From NCBI RefSeq assembly GCF_001399685.1, contig NZ_JTHN01000041.1:1-64000 (forward strand): 64,000 bases of DNA. Direction: 5' to 3'. Source of the DNA: Paenibacillus sp. A3 (GTDB lineage: Bacteria; Bacillota; Bacilli; Paenibacillales; NBRC-103111). The position numbers were made by a program, and so were the translations under genes. Below are positions 18,404 to 28,016 of the stretch, piece by piece; position 1 is the first letter of the stretch; the number at the start of each line of letters is the position of its first letter. The notes beneath the pieces were generated by a model, which ran no database searches, was not told the DNA's origin, and saw only the letters and a list, made by a program, of their open reading frames with translations.

Positions 18404-19411
18404 TTATATCACAATTTGCACCTTCATCAGATCGGGCGCTTTGGGCTTTTCCAGAAATTCGACCGTCTCTTCCAACGTGATCGTCCGGGAAATGAGCGGG
18501 CGGACGTCGATCCGGCCTTCCTTGAGCCAGTGAAACGCCGGGATAAACGTTTGGTTGATCGCCATCGAGCCGAGCAGCGTCCAATCCTTGTTATACAGCT
18601 TGAACGGATTGATCCGGATGCTCGCGCTTTCCGCGGTCACGCCGAATTGCAGATACTTGCCGGTTGGCCCCAAATAATTCAACGCTTGCTCGATCACCGC
18701 GGGAATGCCGGTCACGTCCACCACCGCGTCAAACCCGTAAGGATACGTGTCCTTGCCGAGCTCGGCTTCCAGGTTGCGGCTCAGCACGCCCTTCGTCGCG
18801 CCGTAGCGCAAAGCCATATCGAGCTTTTCCTGCGCCACATCGACGACGACCAGCTCCGACGCTCCCGCCCGGGCCATCGCTTGGATGAGCTGCTGGCCCA
18901 TCGCGCCCGCGCCGAACAGCAGCACGCGGCTGCCGACCTGCAATTGCAGCCGGTTCATGCCGTGCACGACGCAGGCCAGCGGCTCGATAAACGCGCCTTC
19001 CTCGAACGACATCGTGTCCGGCAGCTTCAACACGTTGCCTGCCCGAACAGCCACGTATTCGGCCATGCTGCCGTTCACCGTATTGCCGAGCGCCTGCCAA
19101 TTTTCGCATTGGTTGCTCCGGTGGGTCAGGCAAAATTCGCAAGCCCCGCAAAACAGCGACGGATCGGCACTGACCCGGTCTCCCGGCTGCAGGCCGGTAA
19201 CGCCTTCGCCCACCTCGTGCACGATACCGGAAAACTCATGCCCCGGAATAATCGGGTACGGGGAAATAAATTCACCCTCGAAAATATGAAAATCGGTTCC
19301 GCAAATCCCGACGTTCTTCACTTGAATCGTTACTTCGCCGCGCTTCGGCGCCGGATAAGGCACTTCCTTGACCACGGCCCGGCGCGGCCCTTCGATGACC
19401 AGAGCTTTCAT
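18404..19411 (-). CDS. zinc-dependent polyol dehydrogenase (MDR family), first
   Basis: 335 residues, medium-chain dehydrogenase. Catalytic zinc ligands lie in GICGTDFH and PGHEFSG, structural zinc cysteines in FCGACEFCLTHRSNQC, and the nucleotide site in VLLFGAGAMGQQLIQAM. It would oxidise a polyol such as arabitol or mannitol to a keto-sugar with NAD. Its neighbours are a second dehydrogenase, a sugar ABC importer and a mannitol PTS. It could instead act on a polyol phosphate made by MtlA, as galactitol-1-phosphate dehydrogenases do; the sequence alone cannot decide. Confidence 0.85.
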   Translation of the reverse strand: MKALVIEGPRRAVVKEVPYPAPKRGEVTIQVKNVGICGTDFHIFEGEFISPYPIIPGHEFSGIVHEVGEGVTGLQPGDRVSADPSLFCGACEFCLTHRSNQCENWQALGNTVNGSMAEYVAVRAGNVLKLPDTMSFEEGAFIEPLACVVHGMNRLQLQVGSRVLLFGAGAMGQQLIQAMARAGASELVVVDVAQEKLDMALRYGATKGVLSRNLEAELGKDTYPYGFDAVVDVTGIPAVIEQALNYLGPTGKYLQFGVTAESASIRINPFKLYNKDWTLLGSMAINQTFIPAFHWLKEGRIDVRPLISRTITLEETVEFLEKPKAPDLMKVQIVI

Positions 19412-19441
19412 GTTAAGCTTCCCCCATTCGGTTCCATTTCT

Positions 19442-20494
19442 TCATTCATTCGGGTAGATCATGATTTTGATGCTCGTGTCCTTCTGCGTCCGCGCGGTTT
19501 CCACCGCTTCCCGGATCCGGCTAAGCGGAAACCGGTGCGTAATCGTCTTGGCGATGCCGTGCTCGCGGCGGCTGAGCAATTGAATCGCCGCCGGGTACGT
19601 ATTCGCATAGCGGAACACGCCGTACACGTCCAGCTCCGCATCGACCAGAGCCGGGATATCCAGCGGAATGGCATCGCTCGTCGGCAGTCCGACCAGGACA
19701 ATCCGCCCGCCCCGCTTCGCCAACCCGATCGTATCGGCGATCGCTCGGGCGCTGCCGGACGTTTCGACGATGACATCGACGCCCTCGCCTCCTGTTAAGC
19801 GGTCGAGCTGCTCCTTCACCGGCGCTCCCGACGGGTCCAGCACCCCGGCTGCGCCCATCTCCAGCGCCAGCGCCCGGCGGCTTTCCATCACGTCGCTGCC
19901 GTAAATTTCGGTCACGCCGAACAGCTTGGCCGCTTCCAGCGCCAGCAGGCCGATCGGCCCGAGTCCGGTCACGAGCACGCGGTCGGACGGCTTGACGCGG
20001 CCCCGGGTCATCGCGTGGATGCCAACCGATAGCGGCTCCAGCAGCGCTCCTTCCTCGAAGCTCATCGCCTCCGGCAGCTTGAACAGGAAATCGCTGCGCA
20101 CCGCGACGTAGTCCGCCCAAGCCCCGTCCACGGGCGGCGTCGCCATGAAGACGACGTCCGGGCACAGGTTATACCGGCCCGACTTGCAGTAATCGCACCG
20201 GCCGCACGTCACGCCCGGCTCCACGGCGACCCGGTCGCCGACCGCGACATTCGTCACCGCGCTGCCGACCTTCACCACCGTGCCGGCCACCTCGTGCCCG
20301 AGGATGATCGGCTGCTTGACCTCGTACCGGCCGATCCGGCCATGCTCGTAATAATGCACGTCCGAGCCGCAAATTCCGATGCAATGGACCTTCACCAGCG
20401 CTTCGTCCGGACGCGGCTCGGGCACCGGCACGTCCCTGACTTCAATCGATAACGGGCGGTCCAGCACCGCCGCTTTCATCATTTGCTTTTGCAT
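19442..20494 (-). CDS. zinc-dependent polyol dehydrogenase (MDR family), second
   Basis: 350 residues, closer to sorbitol/xylitol dehydrogenases. Zinc-site motifs are GICGSDVHYYEHGRIG and LGHEVAG; structural cysteines are CGRCDYCKSGRYNLC. The cofactor site is VLVTGLGPIGLLALEAAK, and the SDVMESRR following strand 2 suggests NAD(H). It probably oxidises free sorbitol or xylitol delivered by the ABC importer encoded just upstream. GAGGGAG precedes the ATG. It shares fold and order with the first dehydrogenase but is clearly divergent from it, suggesting two different polyol substrates or steps. Confidence 0.87.
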   Translation of the reverse strand: MQKQMMKAAVLDRPLSIEVRDVPVPEPRPDEALVKVHCIGICGSDVHYYEHGRIGRYEVKQPIILGHEVAGTVVKVGSAVTNVAVGDRVAVEPGVTCGRCDYCKSGRYNLCPDVVFMATPPVDGAWADYVAVRSDFLFKLPEAMSFEEGALLEPLSVGIHAMTRGRVKPSDRVLVTGLGPIGLLALEAAKLFGVTEIYGSDVMESRRALALEMGAAGVLDPSGAPVKEQLDRLTGGEGVDVIVETSGSARAIADTIGLAKRGGRIVLVGLPTSDAIPLDIPALVDAELDVYGVFRYANTYPAAIQLLSRREHGIAKTITHRFPLSRIREAVETARTQKDTSIKIMIYPNE

Positions 20495-20548
20495 AGGGTT
20501 CTCCCTCTTCCGAATTTGGAAATTTTTATATCTCTTCCAGTCTGGCTC

Positions 20549-21364
20549 CTAGCCTTTCACCGCGCCCATCGTCAAGCCGCGGACAAGCTGCCGCTGGGTA
20601 AACCAGCCCAGCACCAGCGCAGGAAGAACGGCCAGCGTGGCGACGGACGACATTTTGGCCCAAAACAGCCCTTCCTGCGTCATGAACGACGACATATAGA
20701 CCGGCATGGTGGCTGCATCCGTGGAGGTCAAGCTGACGCCGAAGAAAAACTCGTTCCAGACGAAGACGAGACACAGCAGCGACGTCGAGATGATCCCCGG
20801 CCGGACCAGCGGCAGCGTAATCTTGAAAAAGCCCTGCAGGCCGGTCGCCCCGTCCACCTGGTACGCCTCAATCGTCTCGTAAGGGATATCCTTGAAGAAC
20901 GAGCGCATCATCCAGACGACCAGCGGCACGTTCATCGCCGTGTACAGCACGATCAGCGCCGTTAACGAATCCAGCAAATGCAGCTGCTTGAATACGAGAT
21001 AAAGCGGAATGATGACGCCGACCGCCGGAAGCATTTTGGTCGAGATGAACCAGAACAAAATGTCGTCCGCCTTCTTGATCTTGAACATGGCGAGCGCATA
21101 CGCAGCCGGCACGCCGAACGCAAGCGCAAAGATCGTAGAGACGATCGAGACGGTGGCGGAATGCCCCATGAACGAGCCTGCCCCCGAATCCCAGATCAAG
21201 CGGTAATTGTCCAAGGTCGGCTGGAACACGAGCGACGGCGGCATCGCCACCGCGTCCCCCTCCTGCTTGAAGCCGGTGATCAGCAGCCACAGCACGGGGG
21301 AAAAATAGATCAGCGCAAGCACATACGTTCCGGCCGTCAGCAGCATAGACAGCGGTCGTCTCAT
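20549..21364 (-). CDS. sugar/polyol ABC transporter permease, MalG type
   Basis: 271 residues with six membrane segments. The EAA loop EAYQVDGATGLQGFFKITLP docks onto an ATPase, and the C-terminus WFTQRQLVRGLTMGAVKG is the typical MalG end. No ATPase gene is present in this operon, so the importer presumably borrows a shared MsmX-like ATPase, as CUT1 systems in Bacillus relatives do. It overlaps the MalF-type gene by four bases. Confidence 0.92.
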   Translation of the reverse strand: MRRPLSMLLTAGTYVLALIYFSPVLWLLITGFKQEGDAVAMPPSLVFQPTLDNYRLIWDSGAGSFMGHSATVSIVSTIFALAFGVPAAYALAMFKIKKADDILFWFISTKMLPAVGVIIPLYLVFKQLHLLDSLTALIVLYTAMNVPLVVWMMRSFFKDIPYETIEAYQVDGATGLQGFFKITLPLVRPGIISTSLLCLVFVWNEFFFGVSLTSTDAATMPVYMSSFMTQEGLFWAKMSSVATLAVLPALVLGWFTQRQLVRGLTMGAVKG

Positions 21365-22299
21365 GACAATTCCCCTCCAAACGTTCTGCGCATGAACTTA
21401 AACAGCACGGTCATAAACACCGTCATCAGGATCACGATCATGACGCCGACCGCCGAAGCGCCGCCGATATCCCAGCCCTGGAACCCGATCCGGTACAGAT
21501 AGAAAGGCAGGTTCGTCGACGCGTAACCGGGGCCACCCGCCGTCGTCACGTAAATTTCGCCGAACGTTCCCATAATAAAGATCAAGCCGAGCAGCAAAGC
21601 CACCTCTATATATCTCATCAGATGAGGAATGGTCACATGGAAAAATTGCTGAATCCGGTTGGCGCCGTCCAGGACGGAGGCTTCCATCAAATCGGGGGAA
21701 ACCGACTGCAATCCGGCAAGCAGCACCAGCATGAAGAACGGAATCCACTGCCAGGCGACGACGAAAATAATCGTTTCCAGCGGATACTGTCCGAGCCAAT
21801 CGACCGGAGGCAGGCCCAGCTTCGCAGCCAAATATGCGCTAAAGCCGAAATTCGGATTTAAAATGACCGTCTTCCATACGATGCCGGACACGGCGGGCAT
21901 GATGAAGAAGGGCGAAACAAACAGCGTACGGATAATCCCCTTGCCAAAAAAATCGCGGTTCAGCAGCAGCGCCAGCCCCATGCCGCCGACCAGACATAAC
22001 GCCAAGCAAAGAATCGTCAGCAAAAACGTATTTTTCAACACTTCCCAGAAGGCCGCTTCGCCCAAAATCGCAACGAAATTGGAAAGCCCCGCAAACGTAA
22101 TGCCTTGATCCGGCCGCATCAGGTTCCACTGATGGACGCTCAAATACAGGGTGACGAGAAAAGGAATTTGCGTAATTAAAGCGACAAAAGCGATGCCCGG
22201 CCACAATAGCCCTTTTGCCGCGGCGGACGTATCGTCCGTCCGTTTGGCCTTCGCGGTATAAGGTTTCATATCGGTTTTACTCCATTCTACCGTGTTCAT
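21361..22299 (-). CDS. sugar/polyol ABC transporter permease, MalF type
   Basis: 312 residues. Thirty polar residues precede the first helix (GLLWPGIAFVALITQIPFLV); six membrane segments follow, with the EAA loop EASVLDGANRIQQFFHVTIP. It forms the transmembrane channel with the MalG-type subunit. GGAGAGGCG precedes the ATG. It lies 69 bases after the binding-protein gene. Confidence 0.92.
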   Translation of the reverse strand: MNTVEWSKTDMKPYTAKAKRTDDTSAAAKGLLWPGIAFVALITQIPFLVTLYLSVHQWNLMRPDQGITFAGLSNFVAILGEAAFWEVLKNTFLLTILCLALCLVGGMGLALLLNRDFFGKGIIRTLFVSPFFIMPAVSGIVWKTVILNPNFGFSAYLAAKLGLPPVDWLGQYPLETIIFVVAWQWIPFFMLVLLAGLQSVSPDLMEASVLDGANRIQQFFHVTIPHLMRYIEVALLLGLIFIMGTFGEIYVTTAGGPGYASTNLPFYLYRIGFQGWDIGGASAVGVMIVILMTVFMTVLFKFMRRTFGGELS

Positions 22300-22368
22300 T
22301 CGCCTCTCCTCGCGTGAAGTAGTGCGGCAAAAGGGAACGGATCGGCCGCTCCCTTTCGCCGGATGGGT

Positions 22369-23772
22369 TTATTTCTTGTATCCGCCGCTGACGGCGACTT
22401 TTTCCGCTTTTTCCTGCGCCTTCTTCATTGCGTCCTCGACGCTGATGCTGCCGGTCAGCGCGGAGGCAATGTCTTGGCTGACCTCCGTGCCGAGCTGCTG
22501 GAACTCCGGAATGGACACGAATTGAATGCCTTGGTACGGGACCGGATCTTTGGCCGGCTTCTTGTAGTCCGCGGACAGCATCGACTGCATCACGATGTCG
22601 GCAAACGGCGCCGCTTCCTTGTACTTCGGATTCTCGTACGTCGACTTGCGCGTGCCCGGAGGCGCGACGACCCAGCCTTCGCTTTCCCCGACTTTGGCGA
22701 TGTATTCCTTGCTTGTCGCCCAGGTCATGAACTTGAACGCTTCCGCTTTGTTTTTGCTCGCCGCTTCGATCGCCAGGTTCCAGGACCACAGCCAGCCGGT
22801 GTTGTCCTTGGCTGCCGAAGGCGCTTTCACATAGCCGATTTTGCCCACGACCTGGGAGTTTTTCGGATTGTTCAAAAATCCGGCCGCGACCGTCGCGTCA
22901 TACCACATGGCTGCTTTTCCCGTGGACATCAGCGTGAGCGCTTCCGTAAATCCGGTCGTCGTCGCTCCGGGCTGTCCCGCTTCCTTCAACAGATCCGCGT
23001 AAAACTTCACCGCTTTGACCGTTTCCGGGCTGTTCAGCTTCGCGTTCCAGTTCATGTCGTACCATGAGCCGCCGAACGCATGGATGATCGAGTTGAGCGG
23101 CGCAAGCACCTCGCCCCAGCCCGGAAGCCCCCGCAGCACGATGCCCGGCACGTTGTTCGCTGCCTTTACCTTTTTGGCAATCTCCGCCACCTGCTCCCAG
23201 GTCGGATGCTCCGGCATCGTCACGCCGGCTTTGGCCAGCATGTCCTTGTTGTAATAGAGCATGCTGCTTTCGCCGTAAAAAGGAAGCGCATACAATTGTT
23301 TGTCGTAAGTCAAGCCGTCGCGGACTGCCGGAAAAATATCATCCAAGTCGTATTTCGCTTTCGCATCGGCAGGCATGCTGTCGAAGTAGGATGTGAGCGG
23401 CTCGATCCATTTGTTTTTGGCCCAGATCGCCGCGTCGTAGTTGCCGATTGTCACAATATCGTATTTGCCCCCGCCCATGGAGACGTCGACCGTCACCTGC
23501 TTGCGGAGATCGTTTTCCGGCAGCACCGAAAATTTCACCGTGGTCCCGGTTTCTTTCTCGTAGTCTTTGGCCAGCTTTTGCATGATGGCCATATCAGGGT
23601 TGTTCACCGTCGCGATCGTCAGCGTCTTCTTGCCGCCGTCCGCAGCCGCTTCGCCGGTCGCGGCATCCTTGCCATCTTTTCCCGGGGACGACGGCGTCCC
23701 GCATGCCGTAAGCGTTACCAACGCGGACAAAGAAAGCAGTCCGAGCGATGTTGTCCATTTCTTCAAGATCAT
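22369..23772 (-). CDS. sugar/polyol ABC transporter substrate-binding lipoprotein
   Basis: 467 residues, solute-binding family 1. The signal peptide ends in the lipobox LVTLTACGTPS, then a Gly/Lys/Asp-rich linker and the mature fold (KDYEKETGTTVKFSVLPEND, YDIVTIGNYDAAIWAKNKWI, ALTLMSTGKAAMWYDATVA). It captures the substrate outside the membrane. By context with two polyol dehydrogenases and MtlA/MtlR, the ligand is probably a hexitol or pentitol. It is the first gene of the likely eight-gene operon and has the only recognisable promoter upstream. Confidence 0.92.
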   Translation of the reverse strand: MILKKWTTSLGLLSLSALVTLTACGTPSSPGKDGKDAATGEAAADGGKKTLTIATVNNPDMAIMQKLAKDYEKETGTTVKFSVLPENDLRKQVTVDVSMGGGKYDIVTIGNYDAAIWAKNKWIEPLTSYFDSMPADAKAKYDLDDIFPAVRDGLTYDKQLYALPFYGESSMLYYNKDMLAKAGVTMPEHPTWEQVAEIAKKVKAANNVPGIVLRGLPGWGEVLAPLNSIIHAFGGSWYDMNWNAKLNSPETVKAVKFYADLLKEAGQPGATTTGFTEALTLMSTGKAAMWYDATVAAGFLNNPKNSQVVGKIGYVKAPSAAKDNTGWLWSWNLAIEAASKNKAEAFKFMTWATSKEYIAKVGESEGWVVAPPGTRKSTYENPKYKEAAPFADIVMQSMLSADYKKPAKDPVPYQGIQFVSIPEFQQLGTEVSQDIASALTGSISVEDAMKKAQEKAEKVAVSGGYKK

Positions 23773-23856
23773 TACCCCCTGTTCTGGTTAGGGACCTCTC
23801 ACGGAGACTGCCTAGGGCAATCATGACAAATTTTAATTTTTCGATCCCTTGAAGCT

Positions 23857-23894
23857 ATTATAAGGGGGGCAAAAACGTGATGTATATAACATCA
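23857..23894 (-). promoter_or_regulatory. promoter region and dyad of the polyol operon
   Basis: TATAAT on the minus strand (23857-23862) lies about 85 bases before the binding-protein gene. A perfect dyad TGATGT-N5-ACATCA (23878-23894) occupies the -35 position, where no good TTGACA is seen. That layout suits an activator such as MtlR; the assignment is inference. Confidence 0.5.
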
Positions 23895-23952
23895 TACGGA
23901 AGTTTGACGCCATTTCATTGATGCCAGGATTAAATAATGCGGGATTTAAGGA

Positions 23953-23992
23953 CAAAAAAAAGCCTGCACCGCTAGGTTATCGGCGCAGGCTT
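23953..23992 (-). terminator. rho-independent terminator downstream of the chemoreceptor gene
   Basis: AAGCCTGC pairs with GCAGGCTT around a 17-base loop and, on the minus strand, is followed by eight T. It ends transcription of the chemoreceptor gene and the tRNA-like element before the polyol operon promoter. Confidence 0.85.
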
Positions 23993-24021
23993 AGGGCTTC
24001 GCTTCCTTGATTCACTTCACT

Positions 24022-24103
24022 TTGCGGGGAAGAGCAGGGACTCGAAGTGGATACCCTGCTCCCTCGTACCATCTGTTCCCCCAATTGAGCAATTTCCCGG
24101 CAA
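24022..24103 (-). other. tRNA-like structured element, probably a degenerate tRNA
   Basis: On the minus strand the ends pair as a ten-base stem with one C-C mismatch (TTGCCGGGAA with TTCCCCGCAA). Inside are a D-arm-like segment GCTCAATTGGGGGAAC and a T-arm-like eight-pair hairpin GAGCAGGG/CCCTGCTC holding TTCGAGT, which abuts the acceptor stem directly as in tRNA. There is no normal anticodon arm and the T loop carries extra bases, so it cannot be a working tRNA. It lies between the chemoreceptor stop and a strong terminator, so it would form the 3' end of that mRNA. Confidence 0.35.
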
Positions 24104-24117
24104 GCCCAACCGCAGGA

Positions 24118-26163
24118 TCACACCTTAAACCGTGACATCAGCTCCCGAAGCTCCTCGACCATGAGCGTCAGCGATTCGGAAGAGGCGGCGATTTCCTCCA
24201 TCGCCGCGAGCTGCTCCTCGCTGGAAGCGGCCACATGCTGCGCATTGGCCGCAGCCTCCCGCGCGATCCGGGACAGCTCCTGCGTCGTTGCGTTCACCTG
24301 CTCGGAGCTGGCGGACATTTGCTGGGAAGCGGCGGAAACCTCCTGGATTTGATCGTCCATCGCATGAATGTGGTGCAGAATGGCCTGGAACGCCTCGCCC
24401 GCTTGACCGACCAAGCGGGTCCCCCGCTCCATCTCTACGGCGCCCGTTTCCACCGAGGCGGAGGCCTCCGCAGCGAAGCTCCGGATTTGGTCGATCAGTT
24501 GTCCGACCTGCTCGGCGGATTGCTTCGTTTGCTCGGACAGCTTGCGGATCTCGTGGGCCACCACGGCAAACCCTTTGCCGTGCTCCCCGGCCCTGGCCGC
24601 TTCAATCCCCGCGTTCAGTGAAAGAAGATTGGTCTGGTTGCTGATCCCGGTGATCACTTCCATAATTTTGCCGATTTCCCGGGAACGCGCGTTGAGCTGC
24701 CGGATGATGTCGGCCGTCTGCTTGGCGTTCTCGTTCACCTGATTCATCCCGGCTACTGCTTCCTGAATTTTCTCGTTGCCCTCGGAAGCTTTCGCCGTCG
24801 TTTCCTCCGAGGAATCGCGGACTAAGGAAGACGACTCGGCAATGCGCTGAATCCCAAGCGTCAGCTCATCCATCGCCCGGACGGTTTCCTCCGCTCCCCG
24901 AAGCTGCACATCGGCGCCCATCGCGACCTCCTGAATCGTCACAGAAATGTTCTCCGCCACTTTGCTGGTCTGCTCGGCGCTGGCGGACAGCTGCTCGGAG
25001 GTGGAAGCGGCATGCAGCGTATGTTCGGACACCTTATTCAGCATTTGTCTAAGCTCGCCGGTTGTCCGGTTGAAGTGCTCCGACATTTGTCCGAATTCAT
25101 CCCGGCTCGTGACTGCAATGTGATGCGTGAAATCCCCGGCCGCCAGCTTCTCGGACAGCTTGTTCAGCTTGGCGATTTGGACGGTAATCCCGCGGCTGTA
25201 GACCAGAATGACCACCGCGATCAGCAGAATCCCGGCTACTCCGATCAGACAGAGCTTGAACAGCAGCTGCGTAAGCGGCTCCGTCAATTCCTTGTCCGGC
25301 ATCACGACCGCAAGAATCCACTGCGTCCTCGGAATTTCTTTGTAGAACACGTGGTTCACGCCTTTTGCGCCTGCGTACGTCGTGTTCCCGTTTTTGTTTT
25401 GCAGCAGCTCTTGACCTAAACCGGCTAATACGGAATCGGAGTCCTGCTGGAGCTTGGATTTCATGACTTTATCCTGATCCGGGCCGGCTAAATAAGTGCC
25501 GTCCTTATGTATAAGTAACGCCCAGCCCGTAGCTCCGACCTTCATGTCCGCCACGGTCTTCTGCAGCGTGGACAGGTCGATATCGCCCGTCGCCACGCCG
25601 ATAAACTGTTTCCCGGCATTATAGATGGGAGCCGACGCGGTCACCATAGACACCTTTGTAACTTCGTCAAAGTACGGGTCGGTATAAACGGCAGCCTTTT
25701 GATTGACGGCGGCTTTGTACCAGTTTTGGCTCAAATAATCGTAATTGGGATCGTTGTAGTCTTCCGTCGATTTGATGCCATCTTTATCCCGAAAGGCATA
25801 CGTGGAGAAATATTTTGTTTTCGCGTTATAAGCGCCGGCTTCGAAATAAATCCCGAGACCGAACGTTTCCGCGTTCACTTGCAGCCCGCCCTTTGTCACG
25901 GACTGGTAATCCTGAAGCGTGAGCTTCGTATAGGTATCCTCGACCGAATGGGCGATCATCTCCGGCAGCCTCGTATGCGCAACGAGCCGGGTATCGATAT
26001 CGTTCGAGATGCTCTTCAATTGCTCGTTCATGCCATACCGGCTCTGGTCGAGAATGATCCCTTTGGCATAAACATAAGCGGCGACTAGGACGGCAGCAAA
26101 CAAAACAAGCACAGCGGGCATAAACAAGAGGAACGTTTTGGCTTTGACGCTTCGAAGTCTCAT
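24118..26163 (-). CDS. methyl-accepting chemotaxis protein with extracellular Cache domain
   Basis: 681 residues. TM1 lies at about 10-32 ([20 protein letters not shown]). A double Cache sensor spans about 40-285 and includes the [16 protein letters not shown] and [16 protein letters not shown] text typical of dCache_1. TM2 is near 300-320, HAMP at about 320-375, and the cytoplasmic signalling helix carries the conserved tip [20 protein letters not shown] followed by [18 protein letters not shown]. It senses a small ligand, often an amino acid or organic acid, and signals to CheA/CheW. No other chemotaxis gene is nearby. Confidence 0.93.
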   Translation of the reverse strand: MRLRSVKAKTFLLFMPAVLVLFAAVLVAAYVYAKGIILDQSRYGMNEQLKSISNDIDTRLVAHTRLPEMIAHSVEDTYTKLTLQDYQSVTKGGLQVNAETFGLGIYFEAGAYNAKTKYFSTYAFRDKDGIKSTEDYNDPNYDYLSQNWYKAAVNQKAAVYTDPYFDEVTKVSMVTASAPIYNAGKQFIGVATGDIDLSTLQKTVADMKVGATGWALLIHKDGTYLAGPDQDKVMKSKLQQDSDSVLAGLGQELLQNKNGNTTYAGAKGVNHVFYKEIPRTQWILAVVMPDKELTEPLTQLLFKLCLIGVAGILLIAVVILVYSRGITVQIAKLNKLSEKLAAGDFTHHIAVTSRDEFGQMSEHFNRTTGELRQMLNKVSEHTLHAASTSEQLSASAEQTSKVAENISVTIQEVAMGADVQLRGAEETVRAMDELTLGIQRIAESSSLVRDSSEETTAKASEGNEKIQEAVAGMNQVNENAKQTADIIRQLNARSREIGKIMEVITGISNQTNLLSLNAGIEAARAGEHGKGFAVVAHEIRKLSEQTKQSAEQVGQLIDQIRSFAAEASASVETGAVEMERGTRLVGQAGEAFQAILHHIHAMDDQIQEVSAASQQMSASSEQVNATTQELSRIAREAAANAQHVAASSEEQLAAMEEIAASSESLTLMVEELRELMSRFKV

Positions 26164-26289
26164 GAAGGCAGCTCCCTTTTGGACGCAAAATTTAGAGGAC
26201 TATACTAAAATATAATTCGACATTTTTCGCCAAAATCCTCTGAATCCCGTAAGTTTACACGCCATTAATCTTTTCCGGGCGATGAATGC

Positions 26290-26323
26290 AAAAAGCCCCA
26301 GTCCGGATTGTGAGACTGGGGCT
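26290..26323 (-). terminator. rho-independent terminator of the stalk-domain gene
   Basis: AGCCCCAGTC pairs perfectly with GACTGGGGCT; on the minus strand it is followed by TTTTTG. It lies about 100 bases after the stop of the gene at 26426-27946. Confidence 0.85.
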
Positions 26324-26425
26324 AGAATGGTCATGAGCGCTTAAATTCTTATGCATCTTCCTAATCCGCCATAAAATACTTTCTTCGAACCGCATCGATA
26401 TGCATCAACTCCAACGTCATGCTAT

Positions 26426-27946
26426 TTACTGCGTGGCAAGGAACTCATAATCATACCATCTGCCCGTTTTGTTATCCGAAAAGTTGAATATCGTGTTGTT
26501 CTTCGTGCGCAGGAGGTAAAATTTGCGGTCGCTCCCCATGTAGAAGCCCCCTCTATTCAGGTTCGGGCGGTCCTGGGAATTCTCTTCCTTGGCCAGCGCA
26601 TCCAGGGTGTCCGCTTTAGAAACGTTGAAGCCGGTGTCCAACCAATAATACCCTTGCGTATCTTTCGGTGTAAATTTCCCGTCATTGCTTATGCCGCTGC
26701 GGTAAATCAGCAGCTCTCCATCTTCCGTCAACAGATCTTTCAGTCCCGGAGTCGATACGCCGGGCACCACAATTTCCGATTCGCTCAGCACTTCGTTCGC
26801 CAGACGGACGTTACCCTTGGCGTCCAGCAGCGCGAGCCGTTGGGTGCCGGTCATAATCCGACCATGCGTAGGCATTCCATTTGATACTAGCCAGAAGCTC
26901 CCGTCGTCATTTGCAATGATCCGATCCAGAGGTTGCTGCAGCTCCATGATTTCCGATATCTCTTTTCCAAGAATGAGGAACGTACGATATTCATATAATG
27001 AACGTCCAATGTTGTAAGCCGTGATTTTTTCAACGGACACCAGCGTTATGCCGGAAGGCAGCTCAAAACGCGCCCCCTTCAGTTCCCTGATATACGCCAT
27101 ACCCGCTTCTCCCGGACTTACCGTCATCTGCTCCTTGGTCATGAGCCGCAGCCCTTGATAATACAGACCATCATCCTTCGTCTCCAAAGAAGCTGGTTCG
27201 CCCGCGGTCTTCCCCTCCAGCTCTTCGACGCGCTTTCGCAGCTCCTCCGTTTCCTTTTCGGTCATCCATACCGGCGTCTCTTCCAACGACTTTTTTACTT
27301 TCAGGCCGACTCGGCCCGGTTCCGTAATAAGCTCGGGGTACACATACAAGTAATCCGTATCGTCATAGTAAATCTCCCCGAGCACCTGCTGCTGTCCGCC
27401 GATGACGTTCAGTCCCTTGGTATCGTCCCAAATGAGCTCCAGCCCCAGCGCATCGTGAGCGTATTTCCAAGTCAACGGCAAATAAGTGACGTCGTTCCAT
27501 TCGAGCAAAGGATACGGCTCGCTCCCGTTATCGATATAGCTGTTGCCAATCGTCACTGGGAAATCGGGCATGGTCGCCGTATATGCGCGATTCCGCGGAT
27601 TGGACCCGGACAAGTCGGGGCGGAACGCTTCCTTTTTCCATCCGATAAAGCGTCCGCTTACTTGCCCTCCCCCCATGCCGAGCTGCAGCCCTTTCTCCTG
27701 ATCGAAGGACAGAGCGACGGCGAGCGCCCGGGTATATTCCCAGGTGAGCGGCAAATAAGTAATGTCCTTGTACACGAAAAAAGGGTATTTCAGCTTCGAA
27801 TTATCTAGCGTTTGTCCGTTGATGAGCACGGGAAAATCGGGAAGCCGCACTTTCTTGCCTCCGGCAGCCGCTTGGGTCGCCGCGGGGAAACAAAGAAGCA
27901 GTAACGAGCAAAGCGCCAACCAAGCCAAAGACTTTTTCCAGTTCAT
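26426..27946 (-). CDS. secreted protein with two stalk-type (copper amine oxidase N-like) repeats
   Basis: 506 residues. The signal peptide is WLALCSLLLLCFPAATQAAA. Two related repeats follow, at about 35-97 and 110-190: PDFPVLINGQTLDNSKLKYP then DITYLPLTWEYTRALA, and PDFPVTIGNSYIDNGSEPYP then DVTYLPLTWKYAHDALG. They resemble the stalk domains common in Paenibacillus surface proteins. A short coiled segment (TEELRKRVEELEG) leads to a C-terminal region of about 280 residues with a beta-rich feel (GSFWLVSNGMPT, GYYWLDTGFNVSK) that could be a propeller. Function unknown; probably exported. No catalytic motif was found. Confidence 0.75.
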   Translation of the reverse strand: MNWKKSLAWLALCSLLLLCFPAATQAAAGGKKVRLPDFPVLINGQTLDNSKLKYPFFVYKDITYLPLTWEYTRALAVALSFDQEKGLQLGMGGGQVSGRFIGWKKEAFRPDLSGSNPRNRAYTATMPDFPVTIGNSYIDNGSEPYPLLEWNDVTYLPLTWKYAHDALGLELIWDDTKGLNVIGGQQQVLGEIYYDDTDYLYVYPELITEPGRVGLKVKKSLEETPVWMTEKETEELRKRVEELEGKTAGEPASLETKDDGLYYQGLRLMTKEQMTVSPGEAGMAYIRELKGARFELPSGITLVSVEKITAYNIGRSLYEYRTFLILGKEISEIMELQQPLDRIIANDDGSFWLVSNGMPTHGRIMTGTQRLALLDAKGNVRLANEVLSESEIVVPGVSTPGLKDLLTEDGELLIYRSGISNDGKFTPKDTQGYYWLDTGFNVSKADTLDALAKEENSQDRPNLNRGGFYMGSDRKFYLLRTKNNTIFNFSDNKTGRWYDYEFLATQ

Positions 27947-28016
27947 GGAGCCCCCTCCTTTTAACCATTAGACGCAAAGTCGCGCAAATGGTTGCTTAAG
28001 CAAGCACGGCCCCCGC

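Noticed and set aside
24022-24103. Functional tRNA gene
   Set aside because: No anticodon arm, mismatch in the acceptor stem and an enlarged T loop; kept only as a tRNA-like element.
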